Positions 8,777-15,817 of a stretch of DNA of 64,000 nt are shown piece by piece; position 1 is the first letter of the stretch; each line of letters opens with the position of its first letter. Under the pieces are notes generated by a model, which saw only the letters and a list, made by a program, of their open reading frames with translations, was not told the DNA's origin and did not search any database. A program made the translations under genes and the position numbers. The DNA is taken from the NCBI GenBank assembly GCA_963826795.1, contig CAWGYT010000014.1, positions 1-64,000 of the forward strand, read 5' to 3'. The DNA is from CAWGYT01 sp963826795 (GTDB taxonomy: Bacteria > Planctomycetota > Planctomycetia > Pirellulales > Pirellulaceae).

Positions 8777-10386
8777 TGGAGTTCCAGACGGTCTATTTTC
8801 CGCTTCGCCTGCTTCGGGTCCGGGGGCCTTTTGACGTCAAGTGCATCTGCAGCATGCGCCTCGGTTTCTTACGTGTCGGGGCGAAAGGGTGCCCGGCAAG
8901 CGAGGATCCAAGTTGCACGGTGGGTTGCGGCGTCGGAATCGCGATGGGGATACTGCCGGGTGTTCCAGGAGGTTGTTTGCTTGCCAGGAGGGGTCCCATG
9001 CCGAGCTCTTCGCGCCGCACCGTGGTCGAGAAGGGAGAAGTGGGGGTCTATCATTGCTGGAATCGCTGCGTGCAGCGGGCCTGGCTCTGCGGTCAGGATC
9101 CGGTGACGGGGATCGACTACGAGTATCGCCGCGAGGTGATCGAGGAGGTCGAGCGGCAGCTGGCCGGGTTGTTCGCGATCGACATTGGCTTTCACGCCGA
9201 ACAGGCGAACCATCTCCATCTGATCCTGCGCACGCGTCCGGATCTGGCGGCGACCTATCTCGATGACGAGGTGCGGCGGCGCTGGTGGATTCTGGTTCGA
9301 CTGAAGCGGACGGGAAACGGACGAATCGAGGAACCCACCGACGAGGACCTCGAGCGGGAACGCCGCCGGTGGCCGGACGTCGACGTCCTGCGGCAGCGTC
9401 TGGCCGATGTCTCGTGGTTCATGGGAACGCTGTGCGAGCATCTCGCGCGGCGTTTCAACCGCGAGTCGGGCACCAGCGGGACGTTCTGGGAGCATCGCTT
9501 CGGGTGCCGAAGCCTCGAAGATGAGGCGGCGATTCTGCTGTGCGGGATCTATGTGGATCTGAATCCCATCCGGGCCGGAGAAGCCACGGTCCCGGAAGAG
9601 GCGCGTCACACGTCCGCCTACAACCGGATCCAGGGCATGCCGCAGCGCGCCTCCCGGCCGGTGGCGGAAGGCACCGCCGGTCCGGACGACTGGCTCTGTC
9701 CGCTCACGATTCCGGAAGACGACCCCCGTCAACTCGGCGCCGTGCGTGCCCAACTTCCCTGGCGCGCGTCCGACAAAGGACTCTTGCCGATCCGCCTGGA
9801 AACGTATCTGGAACTGCTCGACTGGACGGGCCGGCAGATCGGCTCGAAGCGTCAGGGCTCGATTCCCTCGTCGCTGGCACCGATCCTGGAGCGACTGGGG
9901 ATCCAGGCGGAGCACTGGCTGGAAGCTGTCCGAGGGTTCGACCGCCGGTTCGGCCAGGTCGTCGGCTCGCTCGCTCGGTTACGCGAGGCGGCGCGTCGCG
10001 CGGGCCGGCACTGGTTCCGCGGCGCGACCGCCTGCGCCACGATCTTCGCCTGATCGACGATCGACCTCGCGGTCTCCTCGCCGATTTCTGACCGGTCCGC
10101 TCCGCGAACGAAGGTGACCTCCGTGAAGCGACGGCTCACGGGTGACCGGCGCCGGCCCGTTTGATGCAAGGCGCGACGTGATCGTTCAATTGCAGCCGTG
10201 GTTCGCGTCGGCCCACCCTGCCCCGGACCGCACCTCGCGGCAGCCGATTCCGTCACGACACGGCCAGCGGCGTCATTCGCACGTCGACCGGCCGGCGACG
10301 TCAGCGGAAGATAGACCGCCTGGGGTTGTCGTCGTCTGGGGTTGTCGTCGACCGGCCGGCGTCGTCAGTGGAAGATAGACCGTCGG
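8777..10386 (+). mobile_element. RAYT element copy A
   Basis: The unit runs from GAGTTCCAGACGGTCTATTT at about 8779 through the RAYT gene to GGAAGATAGACCGTC near 10370. The two ends carry the same motif in inverse orientation, centred on AGACsGTCT (s = C or G). The region just 5' of the gene and the 3' flank (CACGTCGACCGGCCGGCGAC and following) are shared with copy B. Element boundaries are inferred from the repeat ends and from the interrupted neighbours, a dockerin gene on the left and an IS91 gene on the right. Confidence 0.65.
8998..10053 (+). CDS. REP-associated tyrosine transposase (RAYT, TnpA-REP type), copy A, 351 aa
   Basis: This is a Y1 HUH transposase of the IS200/IS605 superfamily, expected to cut and rejoin single-stranded DNA at REP-like hairpins. 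The HUH pair is His72 and His74 in NHLHLILR. The likely catalytic Tyr185 lies in IYVDLNPIRAGE, the usual RAYT position. A long C-terminal extension (about 230-351) with LELLDWTGRQIG is shared by all three copies here. The frame extends upstream to 8776, but the ATG at 8998 has AGGAG at good spacing and matches the typical start of the family. It differs from copy B at about seven residues, so both copies are recent and probably functional. It is flanked by inverse REP-like motifs. Confidence 0.88.
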   Translation: MPSSSRRTVVEKGEVGVYHCWNRCVQRAWLCGQDPVTGIDYEYRREVIEEVERQLAGLFAIDIGFHAEQANHLHLILRTRPDLAATYLDDEVRRRWWILVRLKRTGNGRIEEPTDEDLERERRRWPDVDVLRQRLADVSWFMGTLCEHLARRFNRESGTSGTFWEHRFGCRSLEDEAAILLCGIYVDLNPIRAGEATVPEEARHTSAYNRIQGMPQRASRPVAEGTAGPDDWLCPLTIPEDDPRQLGAVRAQLPWRASDKGLLPIRLETYLELLDWTGRQIGSKRQGSIPSSLAPILERLGIQAEHWLEAVRGFDRRFGQVVGSLARLREAARRAGRHWFRGATACATIFA

Positions 10387-10868
10387 GGTGGGGTTGTTGC
10401 GAGGGTTCGACCGCCGGTTCGGCCAGGTCGTCGGCTCGCTCGCTCGGTTACGCGAGGCGGCGCGTCGCGCGGGCCGGCACTGGTTCCGCGGCGCGACCGC
10501 CTGCGCCACGATCTTCGCCTGATCGACGATCGACCTCGCGGTCTCCTCGCCGATTTCTGACCGGTCCGCTCCGCGAACGAAGGTGACCTCCGTGAAGCGA
10601 CGGCTCACGGGTGACCGGCGCCGGCCCGTTTGATGCAAGGCGCGACGTGATCGTTCAATTGCAGCCGTGGTTCGCGTCGGCCCACCCTGCCCCGGACCGC
10701 ACCTCGCGGCAGCCGATTCCGTCACGACACGGCCAGCGGCGTCATTCGCACGTCGACCGGCCGGCGACGTCAGCGGAAGATAGACCGTCTGGGGTTGTCG
10801 TCGTCTGGGGTTGTCGTCGTCTGGGGTTGTCGTCGACCGGCCGGCGTCGTCAGTGGAAGATAGACCGT
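9931..10868 (+). repeat. 469-bp tandem duplication of the RAYT 3' end and flank
   Basis: The sequence starting CGAGGGTTCGACCGCCGG at 9931 reappears at 10400, an offset of 469 bp, and the match runs through the last 40 codons of the transposase and the whole 3' flank. The second unit carries one more GTCGTCTGGGGTT-type repeat at its end than the first. The second unit has no start for the transposase and encodes only its C-terminal tail. Confidence 0.85.
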
Positions 10869-10892
10869 CTGGGGTTGTCTGGGGTTGTCGTC

Positions 10893-11249
10893 TTTACCTA
10901 CAAAGATTATCGGCACGAGCATCGCCAGCGCACGCTCACACTCGCGGCGAACGAGTTCATCCGCCGCTTCATGATGCATGTCGTGCCCAACGGGTTCATG
11001 CGAATTCGCTACTACGGCTTTCTGGCCAACACGCACCGCCAACAGCAACTCCGCAAGATCCGCGAATTGCTCCATTCCCCACCGCCAGCCAGTGATGATC
11101 AGCACGACGAGCCACCCGACGACCAAGTGCCACTGGACGGACCATCACGCTGCCCGCACTGCCAGCAGGGAATGATGTGGCCCATCGACATGGCACCGCG
11201 CCCGCGACTCGCGGAGATTCTCGACCTTCCGCTGTTGGTGCCCACGTGA
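10893..11249 (+). pseudogene. C-terminal remnant of an IS91-family transposase
   Basis: The frame reads VVFTYKDYRHEHRQRTLTL, then EFIRRFMMHVVPNGFMRIRY and YGFLAN, and later CPHCQQGM, which is the characteristic C-terminal part of IS91-type HUH (Y2) transposases including the zinc-binding Cys pair. The N-terminal catalytic domain is missing, and the frame is fused upstream to the RAYT 3' repeats at about 10890, so insertion or recombination of the RAYT element cut off the 5' part. Homology is by motif recognition. It cannot encode an active transposase. Confidence 0.8.
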
Positions 11250-11693
11250 CGCACAGCAAGTCCAGCGAACGTCGTCACTCGACATTCCCCACGCCGCGTC
11301 GTGCGTCGCTCCCGGTGCGCCACTTCCCGAAAATCCACGCCTCCTACCGTGTCCATCGCGACGACAAATCATCGCAGTCCCGGGCCATCCGCCACGCTTC
11401 GACATGACTGCTCCCGGATATTCGACTCCTTCAGTACTCGGGAGTGCTCGTCCCAGGGCGCGGACACCCAAGCAATCCGCAGAGCAAGGCATCGTCCAAC
11501 ACATTCTTTCCGGACGGTGCCGCGGATCACCCACCTCGTCGACGCTGCCCCGGTCCGTGCCCGAGCAACGAGTGCTCCACGTCCGGAAAGAAGCCTAAGC
11601 GTTTCGGCGTGGGCGAATCGACAGCGGTGGGGACACCGCTGCAGGCCGCGGCACGATTCCCGAAGCGAAAGAGGGCCTCGAGGGGCGAAATAC
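11250..11693. other. 445 bp, probably the 3' flank of the IS91 element
   Basis: Several open frames overlap here on both strands, but none has a ribosome binding site or familiar product. The sequence directly follows the IS91 transposase stop and is most simply the non-coding terminal region of that element followed by host DNA. Confidence 0.35.
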
Positions 11694-12002
11694 TCACGGC
11701 TCTTTGTCACCGCAGTGCTTTGGCAAGTCTCTCACCGCGTCGATGACCCGCATAATCTCGATGCCGTCTGAGAGCGGGCGGTAGAAAATAAGCCACCGCT
11801 TGAAGCGAAAGTAGAGCCAGCCGTCGGGAGCTGCCGGGTGCACCTAGCCCGGAATGGGCTGTGCGGCTCTCTTGTTGACAGCCCTCTTAATCCCCTCACC
11901 ATTGCGATGCGCCGTGAGAGGTCTGCCGTCAACGATTCGGATTTGGAAAAGGATTTCTTCCAAGTCATCCTCGGCAAGCGGCGTCCAAACCGCGTGAGCC
12001 AT
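11694..12002 (-). pseudogene. ParE/RelE-type toxin with premature stop
   Basis: Read on the minus strand, the frame starts MAHAVWTPLAEDDLEEILFQ and ends with WLIFYRPLSDGIEIMRVIDA and VRDLPKH, the classic ParE/RelE-family beginning and end (inhibitors of gyrase or translation). A TAG at 11844-11846 interrupts it after residue 52, in the PIPG region before the C-terminal half, so the full 102-residue toxin cannot be made. The start codon directly follows the stop of the upstream antitoxin gene, indicating one operon. The frame is otherwise intact, so the nonsense change is recent. A sequence error is possible, but this is not a homopolymer site. Confidence 0.75.
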
Positions 12003-12242
12003 CTATTCACTCTCTTCTGCTTCGGCCGCACGTTGTTCGACGCGTTCTAAGACGGTTTCAAGGTCGAGCGGTTTGGATAGCCCCTGTTCACTCTGCTGAA
12101 TAGAGATGGTATTTCGCTCGTTCCAACGTTGAAACTTTTTCCATTCGCTGAGCAGCTCCTCTAGAGACTCTGCGCCGCCATTTCTCAGCTGCTCAGCTGC
12201 AAATCGACCAAAGGCTTCCAGATCTTGTTCGGTCACCGCCAT
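12003..12242 (-). CDS. antitoxin of a ParE/RelE-type toxin-antitoxin pair, 79 aa
   Basis: This is a small acidic protein, mostly helical by composition (EDLEAFGRFAAEQL-like N-terminus; ERVEQRAAEAEESE C-terminus). It lies immediately upstream of the ParE-like frame with its TAG abutting the toxin ATG, the usual antitoxin-toxin arrangement. AAGGAG lies 9 nt before the ATG. No clear ribbon-helix-helix or AbrB motif is visible, so the antitoxin family is not identified and the role rests on position. With the toxin broken, this gene may now be a relic. Confidence 0.65.
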   Translation of the reverse strand: MAVTEQDLEAFGRFAAEQLRNGGAESLEELLSEWKKFQRWNERNTISIQQSEQGLSKPLDLETVLERVEQRAAEAEESE

Positions 12243-13126
12243 CGTCAGTAGCTCCTTTACGTTAAGAGTATCATCTGGGCGGGGGGTTGGTCAAAGCCGG
12301 AGTCCACCTCCAGCTTTGGTGGCGTGCTGCATACTTTTCCAAAAATCCGCCCGAAATCGGGGAAGGAGTGTTGCAACTTATAGATTGGATTGCAGGCGGG
12401 TGATGCAACCGCCGCGAGTTCCGCTCAGGTTGAGACGCTGCTCGAAACGCCCAGAACGTGAGTACACTTGCGAGTCAGGCCGCGTCGACGGCGACGTGAA
12501 CCTTGCCCCGCTCCATGAGCCATGCCACATCGCCCTGTTCGGCGCGTTCCTTGATCTCCGTGAGCAACTGGCGCCTCGAGACATGGCTCACTTGGATCAT
12601 CCGTCGCCGAATCAGCCGTCGTGCTCGGCGGACTAGTGCTGGACCTGGCCGCACCTGTCACGGTCGCTCCGCCACTTGGGATGGCGACCGACGCAGTTGC
12701 GCTCGGTGCGGATCCTGCTGAGCCGCAGCTCCAGCGCTACCGCCAGGATCCTGACCCGAACTAGCTCAACGTCCATCCTCACATTGCCAAGAGAGCCGCC
12801 TGTGAGTCTGGCTGAGATCGTCCCTGCGGATCGCCGCTCCCAGCGCCCGCCGCGCGCTCTGCATCCATCGCCAGATTCTCCACGAGGAGGTTGCTTGGGA
12901 GCGAGGCAAAAAAAAGGCATTTTTTGACAACGGCGCGCCCTGCCGAGTCTTTGTTCGTCGCTGGGATGAAAAGCGAGCCGCGGCTCGATACACGTCAAGC
13001 TGAAGACGTTTGAATAAAGGAGACCGTTCGATGGTTGCGACAACAACTCGGCCTGCGCTCGACAATCGCGTCGAAACGTGGGGCATTCTGAGCATGATGC
13101 TTGGTTGTCATACGCAACCGTGAGAA
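12243..13126. other. 880 bp without a convincing gene
   Basis: A minus-strand frame between about 12480 and 12640 reads MIQVSHVSRRQLLTEIKERA and ends GKVHVAVDAA. It has protein-like composition and may be the tail of a lost regulator or transposase, but it has no start signal and I cannot name it. The rest shows only random short frames. Confidence 0.35.
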
Positions 13127-13152
13127 TTGGCCGCAAACTCGGCCACTTTTTT
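13127..13152 (+). terminator. Rho-independent terminator
   Basis: TGGCCG and CGGCCA form a 6-bp stem around CAAACT, followed one base later by seven T. It would end any plus-strand transcript from the left and insulate the SUMF1-domain gene that starts about 90 bp further on. Confidence 0.6.
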
Positions 13153-13240
13153 TGCGTCCCGTGAGAGTTCAGGTGCTCTCATTCAAACCATTACGTCAAT
13201 CGGTTCCGTTCCCCAGTCCATCATTTAGGGAAGGTGCGAA

Positions 13241-14194
13241 ATGTCGAAGAAAATGATTGCTTGCACAAGTGCCGTGACCGTGGGATTCGGCCTGTTGTTC
13301 TGGGTAACCATCCGGCCGATTTCGGAGTTCCTCGAATATGACCGGGCTAGTGTTTCGACGAAGGAGAAATCCGCTCCGGGAAAGAACGCGAAAATCACGC
13401 ATTCGCCGTGTGATTTCGGCGATTTGAAACTAGGCAGTCAATTTACCGATTCGCAGGAGCAAGTGTATGCCTTTCTGCCGCCGGGAACTTTTGAGATGGG
13501 CTCGCCGACAACTGAGGCGGGCCGCGGTAGGAATGAGGGCAAACTTGGAACGCACACCGTGGAATTGACCCAGGGATTTTTTATGGGGATTCTTGAAGTG
13601 ACGCAGCGAACCTACAAAACCATTACCGGCGAATCGCCATGGAATGGGCAACGGGTTGGCGGGCGGGAAGGAATCGACCTTCCGGCCACTTGGATTTCGT
13701 GGGACGACATCAACGACAAGTTCATACCACGTTTGAATGCCCAGGAGCGTGCCGCTGGCACGCTGCCGAATGGTTGGGAATATCGCCTGCCGACAGAAGC
13801 TCAATGGGAATACGCCGCCCGAGCCGGTACGAAGACACGGTTCAGCTTTGGCGATTACGAATCGAAATTGGGCGAATATGCCTGGTTCACCGTGAATGGT
13901 CTTGGTTCCGGCGACCCGCAACGCGGGGGACAAAAACTTCCCAATCAATGGGGGCTGTATGACATGATCGGCAATGTGTGGGAATATACGGCAGACTGGT
14001 ACGGCGACTATCCATCGGATAACGTGAGAGATCCTTTGGGCCCGGACCGCGGCTCCGAACGCGTGGCCCGCGGTGGCGATTGGATGCGTGATTCGTCAAA
14101 ATGCCGCCCCGCGTATCGCGATTGGGGCTCGTCCGAAGGCGGTAACTACAGCGGTGGCTTCCGCCTTGCCTTAGTTCAGTCCAGAGGTCAGTGA
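13241..14194 (+). CDS. exported or membrane-anchored SUMF1/FGE-domain protein, 317 aa
   Basis: The C-terminal two thirds are a formylglycine-generating-enzyme-like (SUMF1, FGE-sulfatase) domain: PPGTFEMGSP near residue 83, then EVTQRTYKTITG, YRLPTEAQWEYAARAGT near 182, GLYDMIGNVWEYTADWYGDY near 235 and RGGDW...GGFRLAL at the end. The first 25 residues contain a hydrophobic segment (VTVGFGLLFWVTI), so the domain is probably outside the cytoplasm. True FGE enzymes have redox Cys residues near the C-terminus; only one Cys (SSKCRP) is visible there, so this may be a carbohydrate- or substrate-binding relative rather than a sulfatase activator. The ATG has GGAAGGTG upstream. It lies alone between repeats. 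Confidence 0.88.
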   Translation: MSKKMIACTSAVTVGFGLLFWVTIRPISEFLEYDRASVSTKEKSAPGKNAKITHSPCDFGDLKLGSQFTDSQEQVYAFLPPGTFEMGSPTTEAGRGRNEGKLGTHTVELTQGFFMGILEVTQRTYKTITGESPWNGQRVGGREGIDLPATWISWDDINDKFIPRLNAQERAAGTLPNGWEYRLPTEAQWEYAARAGTKTRFSFGDYESKLGEYAWFTVNGLGSGDPQRGGQKLPNQWGLYDMIGNVWEYTADWYGDYPSDNVRDPLGPDRGSERVARGGDWMRDSSKCRPAYRDWGSSEGGNYSGGFRLALVQSRGQ

Positions 14195-14235
14195 AGCGGA
14201 GGCTGGCGTAGGGGCGGTCCGGTGGAGGCTGTCTT

Positions 14236-14351
14236 GCCAAAACGGTATTGAGACGGTCTACATTTCACCGGAGATCGCCGACGGAAACGTAGACCGTCTG
14301 CAATTTGTCATTTGTCGTCTGTCGTCTGCAATTTGTCGTCTGCAATTTGTC
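14236..14351 (+). repeat. REP-like cluster with AGACsGTCT cores
   Basis: GAGACGGTCTACATTTC and GTAGACCGTCTGCAATTTGTC face each other across about 40 bp, followed by four tandem units of TCTGCAATTTGTCGTC type. The core is the same inverted AGACsGTCT motif that ends the RAYT elements, but the flanking bases differ. The cluster abuts and truncates the permease remnant at 14352, so it behaves as an insertion boundary. Confidence 0.6.
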
Positions 14352-14513
14352 GTGATCCGCAGCGTCGTCGGCAACGCGAAAACGGCCGTGTTCGTGGCCT
14401 TTGTGATCGTCATGGCGACCATCGCCGGCACCGGCTTTGGGTCGCTTTATTCCCCAGCGTCTTCCGCGCCCACACAGCTTGCGGCATCCGCTACGGCTGC
14501 AATCACTCCCTAG
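14352..14513 (+). pseudogene. C-terminal remnant of a permease (DUF318/ArsP-like)
   Basis: The frame reads GNAKTAVFVAFVIVMATIAG then TGFGSLYSP and ends 12 bp before the thioredoxin gene. One hydrophobic helix with NxKTAVFVA...ATxAG is typical of the last helix of predicted permeases (PF03773), which often precede a small thioredoxin of exactly this kind. Everything upstream is missing, cut by the REP-like cluster. No start codon with a ribosome binding site is present, so translation of the fragment is unlikely. The identification rests partly on gene context. Confidence 0.55.
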
Positions 14514-14525
14514 GAGACTCCCGTT

Positions 14526-14762
14526 ATGACCACGATCCAAGTCCTTGGCACGGGATGCAAGAGATGCGATGCACTGAAACTGAATGTCGAATCGGCCCTG
14601 AAAGAGTTGGGCGTCGAAGCGGATGTTCAGAAGATCGAAGACATCAACGAGATCATCAAGTTTGGGGTTATGATCACGCCCGCCTTGGCGATCGACGGCA
14701 AAGTGAAGTTCGTCGGCAAGATCCCGACGCTGGAAGAGATCAAAGCGGCACTGCGCCGCTAG
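14526..14762 (+). CDS. small thioredoxin-family protein (redox-active disulfide protein), 78 aa
   Basis: This matches the compact Thioredoxin_3 type: MTTIQVLGTGCKRCDALKLN at the N-terminus with the redox pair CKRC at residues 11-14, followed by a cis-Pro segment VMITPALAIDGKVKFVGK and a short C-terminal helix. Such proteins usually sit after a DUF318/ArsP-type permease, and the truncated gene 12 bp upstream fits that. Its promoter and permease partner are lost, so expression is uncertain. The TAG stop lies inside the left end of a MITE-like palindrome, so the insertion may have set the C-terminus. Confidence 0.88.
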   Translation: MTTIQVLGTGCKRCDALKLNVESALKELGVEADVQKIEDINEIIKFGVMITPALAIDGKVKFVGKIPTLEEIKAALRR

Positions 14763-14864
14763 TGCATTGTCACAGCTAAGAATTGGGGTGGCTGTGGTCG
14801 AGCGAAGCGAGCCCACAGGTCGTCAAAACTAGGGGCTCGCTTCGCTCGACCCTAGCCACCCGTC
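14757..14864. repeat. MITE-like palindromic element, copy 1 (right end incomplete)
   Basis: It begins CGCTAGTGCATTGTCACAGC, 18 of 20 identical to the terminal inverted repeat of the intact copy at 25355. The centre is a long inverted repeat, GGTCGAGCGAAGCGAGCCC against GGGGCTCGCTTCGCTCGACC, closed by GGTGGCT and AGCCACC. The outer right terminal repeat is absent, so the element is truncated or eroded on that side. Confidence 0.75.
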
Positions 14865-15317
14865 GGATTTCGATTAGTCCAATCCAAAGTAGATTAACAC
14901 GTCGCGAGTCAGACTCTTGGCGTCATGCGTTCTCCAGTGCCGGCGTGTCCTCCGTGTAGGTCAACGCATGCACATCGAAAGGGAACGGAACGGACGCCCC
15001 GCCCAGCTCGAGCACGCGTTCTACCGGTTTAAGGCCGCGCGTCATGCCAATCTTATGTCCGCCCTTACCGAACGTGTCCTCGTTGGATTCACTCCGGACG
15101 GCTTGAGCGGGGTCCGAGCCCGCGTTGGCGAGAGACGAGGCGGAGCAGCTACGGCTCAAGACTTTGCGGCAAAAGCATGCCCCAAGCTGGGGGTGTGGTC
15201 GCAGCGCCGGACAGGCAATGCGGCCGTGGCTTTGCCGGAACCACGGACCGTTCATAATCCGGAAAAAATGCGCGGGAGTATCGCGGCTGCGTTTTCGTCT
15301 TTGCTAATAGGGGAATC
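14865..15317. other. 450 bp with at most a coding remnant
   Basis: A minus-strand frame over about 14923-15085 reads SNEDTFGKGGHKIGMTRGLK and then PVERVLELGGASVPFPFD, which has good protein character but degrades upstream. It may be the C-terminal relic of an unidentified gene. The segment just before 15318 holds the start region of the sigma factor gene. Confidence 0.3.
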
Positions 15318-15817
15318 ATGAACAGTCCATACGAAGCCAGCACGGCAGAACTGATTGCCCTCGCCCGCCGAGGCGACCCGTCGGCGCTGAACCGGCTGTT
15401 GGAAACGTTTCGGAATTACGTCAAACTCATCGCCCGCCTGCAGATCGACAAACGCGTGCAGGCCAAAATCGACCCCTCCGACATCGTGCAGGAAACGTTC
15501 ATGGAATCGTGTCGCCACTTCGACGCCTTTCGGGGGACGACCAGGTCGAACGGTCGTCGCTCCAACTGGCGAATTCGCTCGTGCAACCGGGCGGTTCCCC
15601 CAGCGAACATGCTCAGCGGCGTGAACATTCGGTGCTGTTGGCCGACGCGCTCGAACGGCTGCCGGCCCATTACCGCGACCTGCTGGTGATGCGTCATTTG
15701 CACGAACTGACCTTTGCGGAAGTCGCCGAGAAGATGAATCGCAGTCTGAGCCGCGTCAACAATTTGTGGCCCCGCGCCCTGGCGGCGCTCCGCAGCGAAC
15801 TGGGAGAGCGGCTATGA
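15318..15817 (+). pseudogene. ECF-type sigma-70 factor with internal deletion and frameshift
   Basis: The N-terminal frame gives LARRGDPSALNRLLETFRNY and IDPSDIVQETFMESCRHFDA, sigma region 2. At about 15540 (FRGTT) the frame changes: the original frame becomes nonsense while the second frame resumes as QVERSSLQLANSLVQPGGSP and then LADALERLPAHYRDLLVMRH and LTFAEVAEKMNRSLSRVNNL, sigma region 4. The segment that normally links them (AEFLAWLRQIL-type, about 30 residues) is missing, so a deletion of roughly 100 bp with a shift occurred. The TGA overlaps the kinase ATG (ATGA), the usual coupling of planctomycete ECF sigma factors and kinases. Confidence 0.85.

Noticed and set aside
10273..10725. 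Minus-strand frame duplicated at 9852 and 10273
   Set aside because: Its duplication follows only from the 469-bp tandem repeat. The frame lies antisense to the transposase end and has no start signal.
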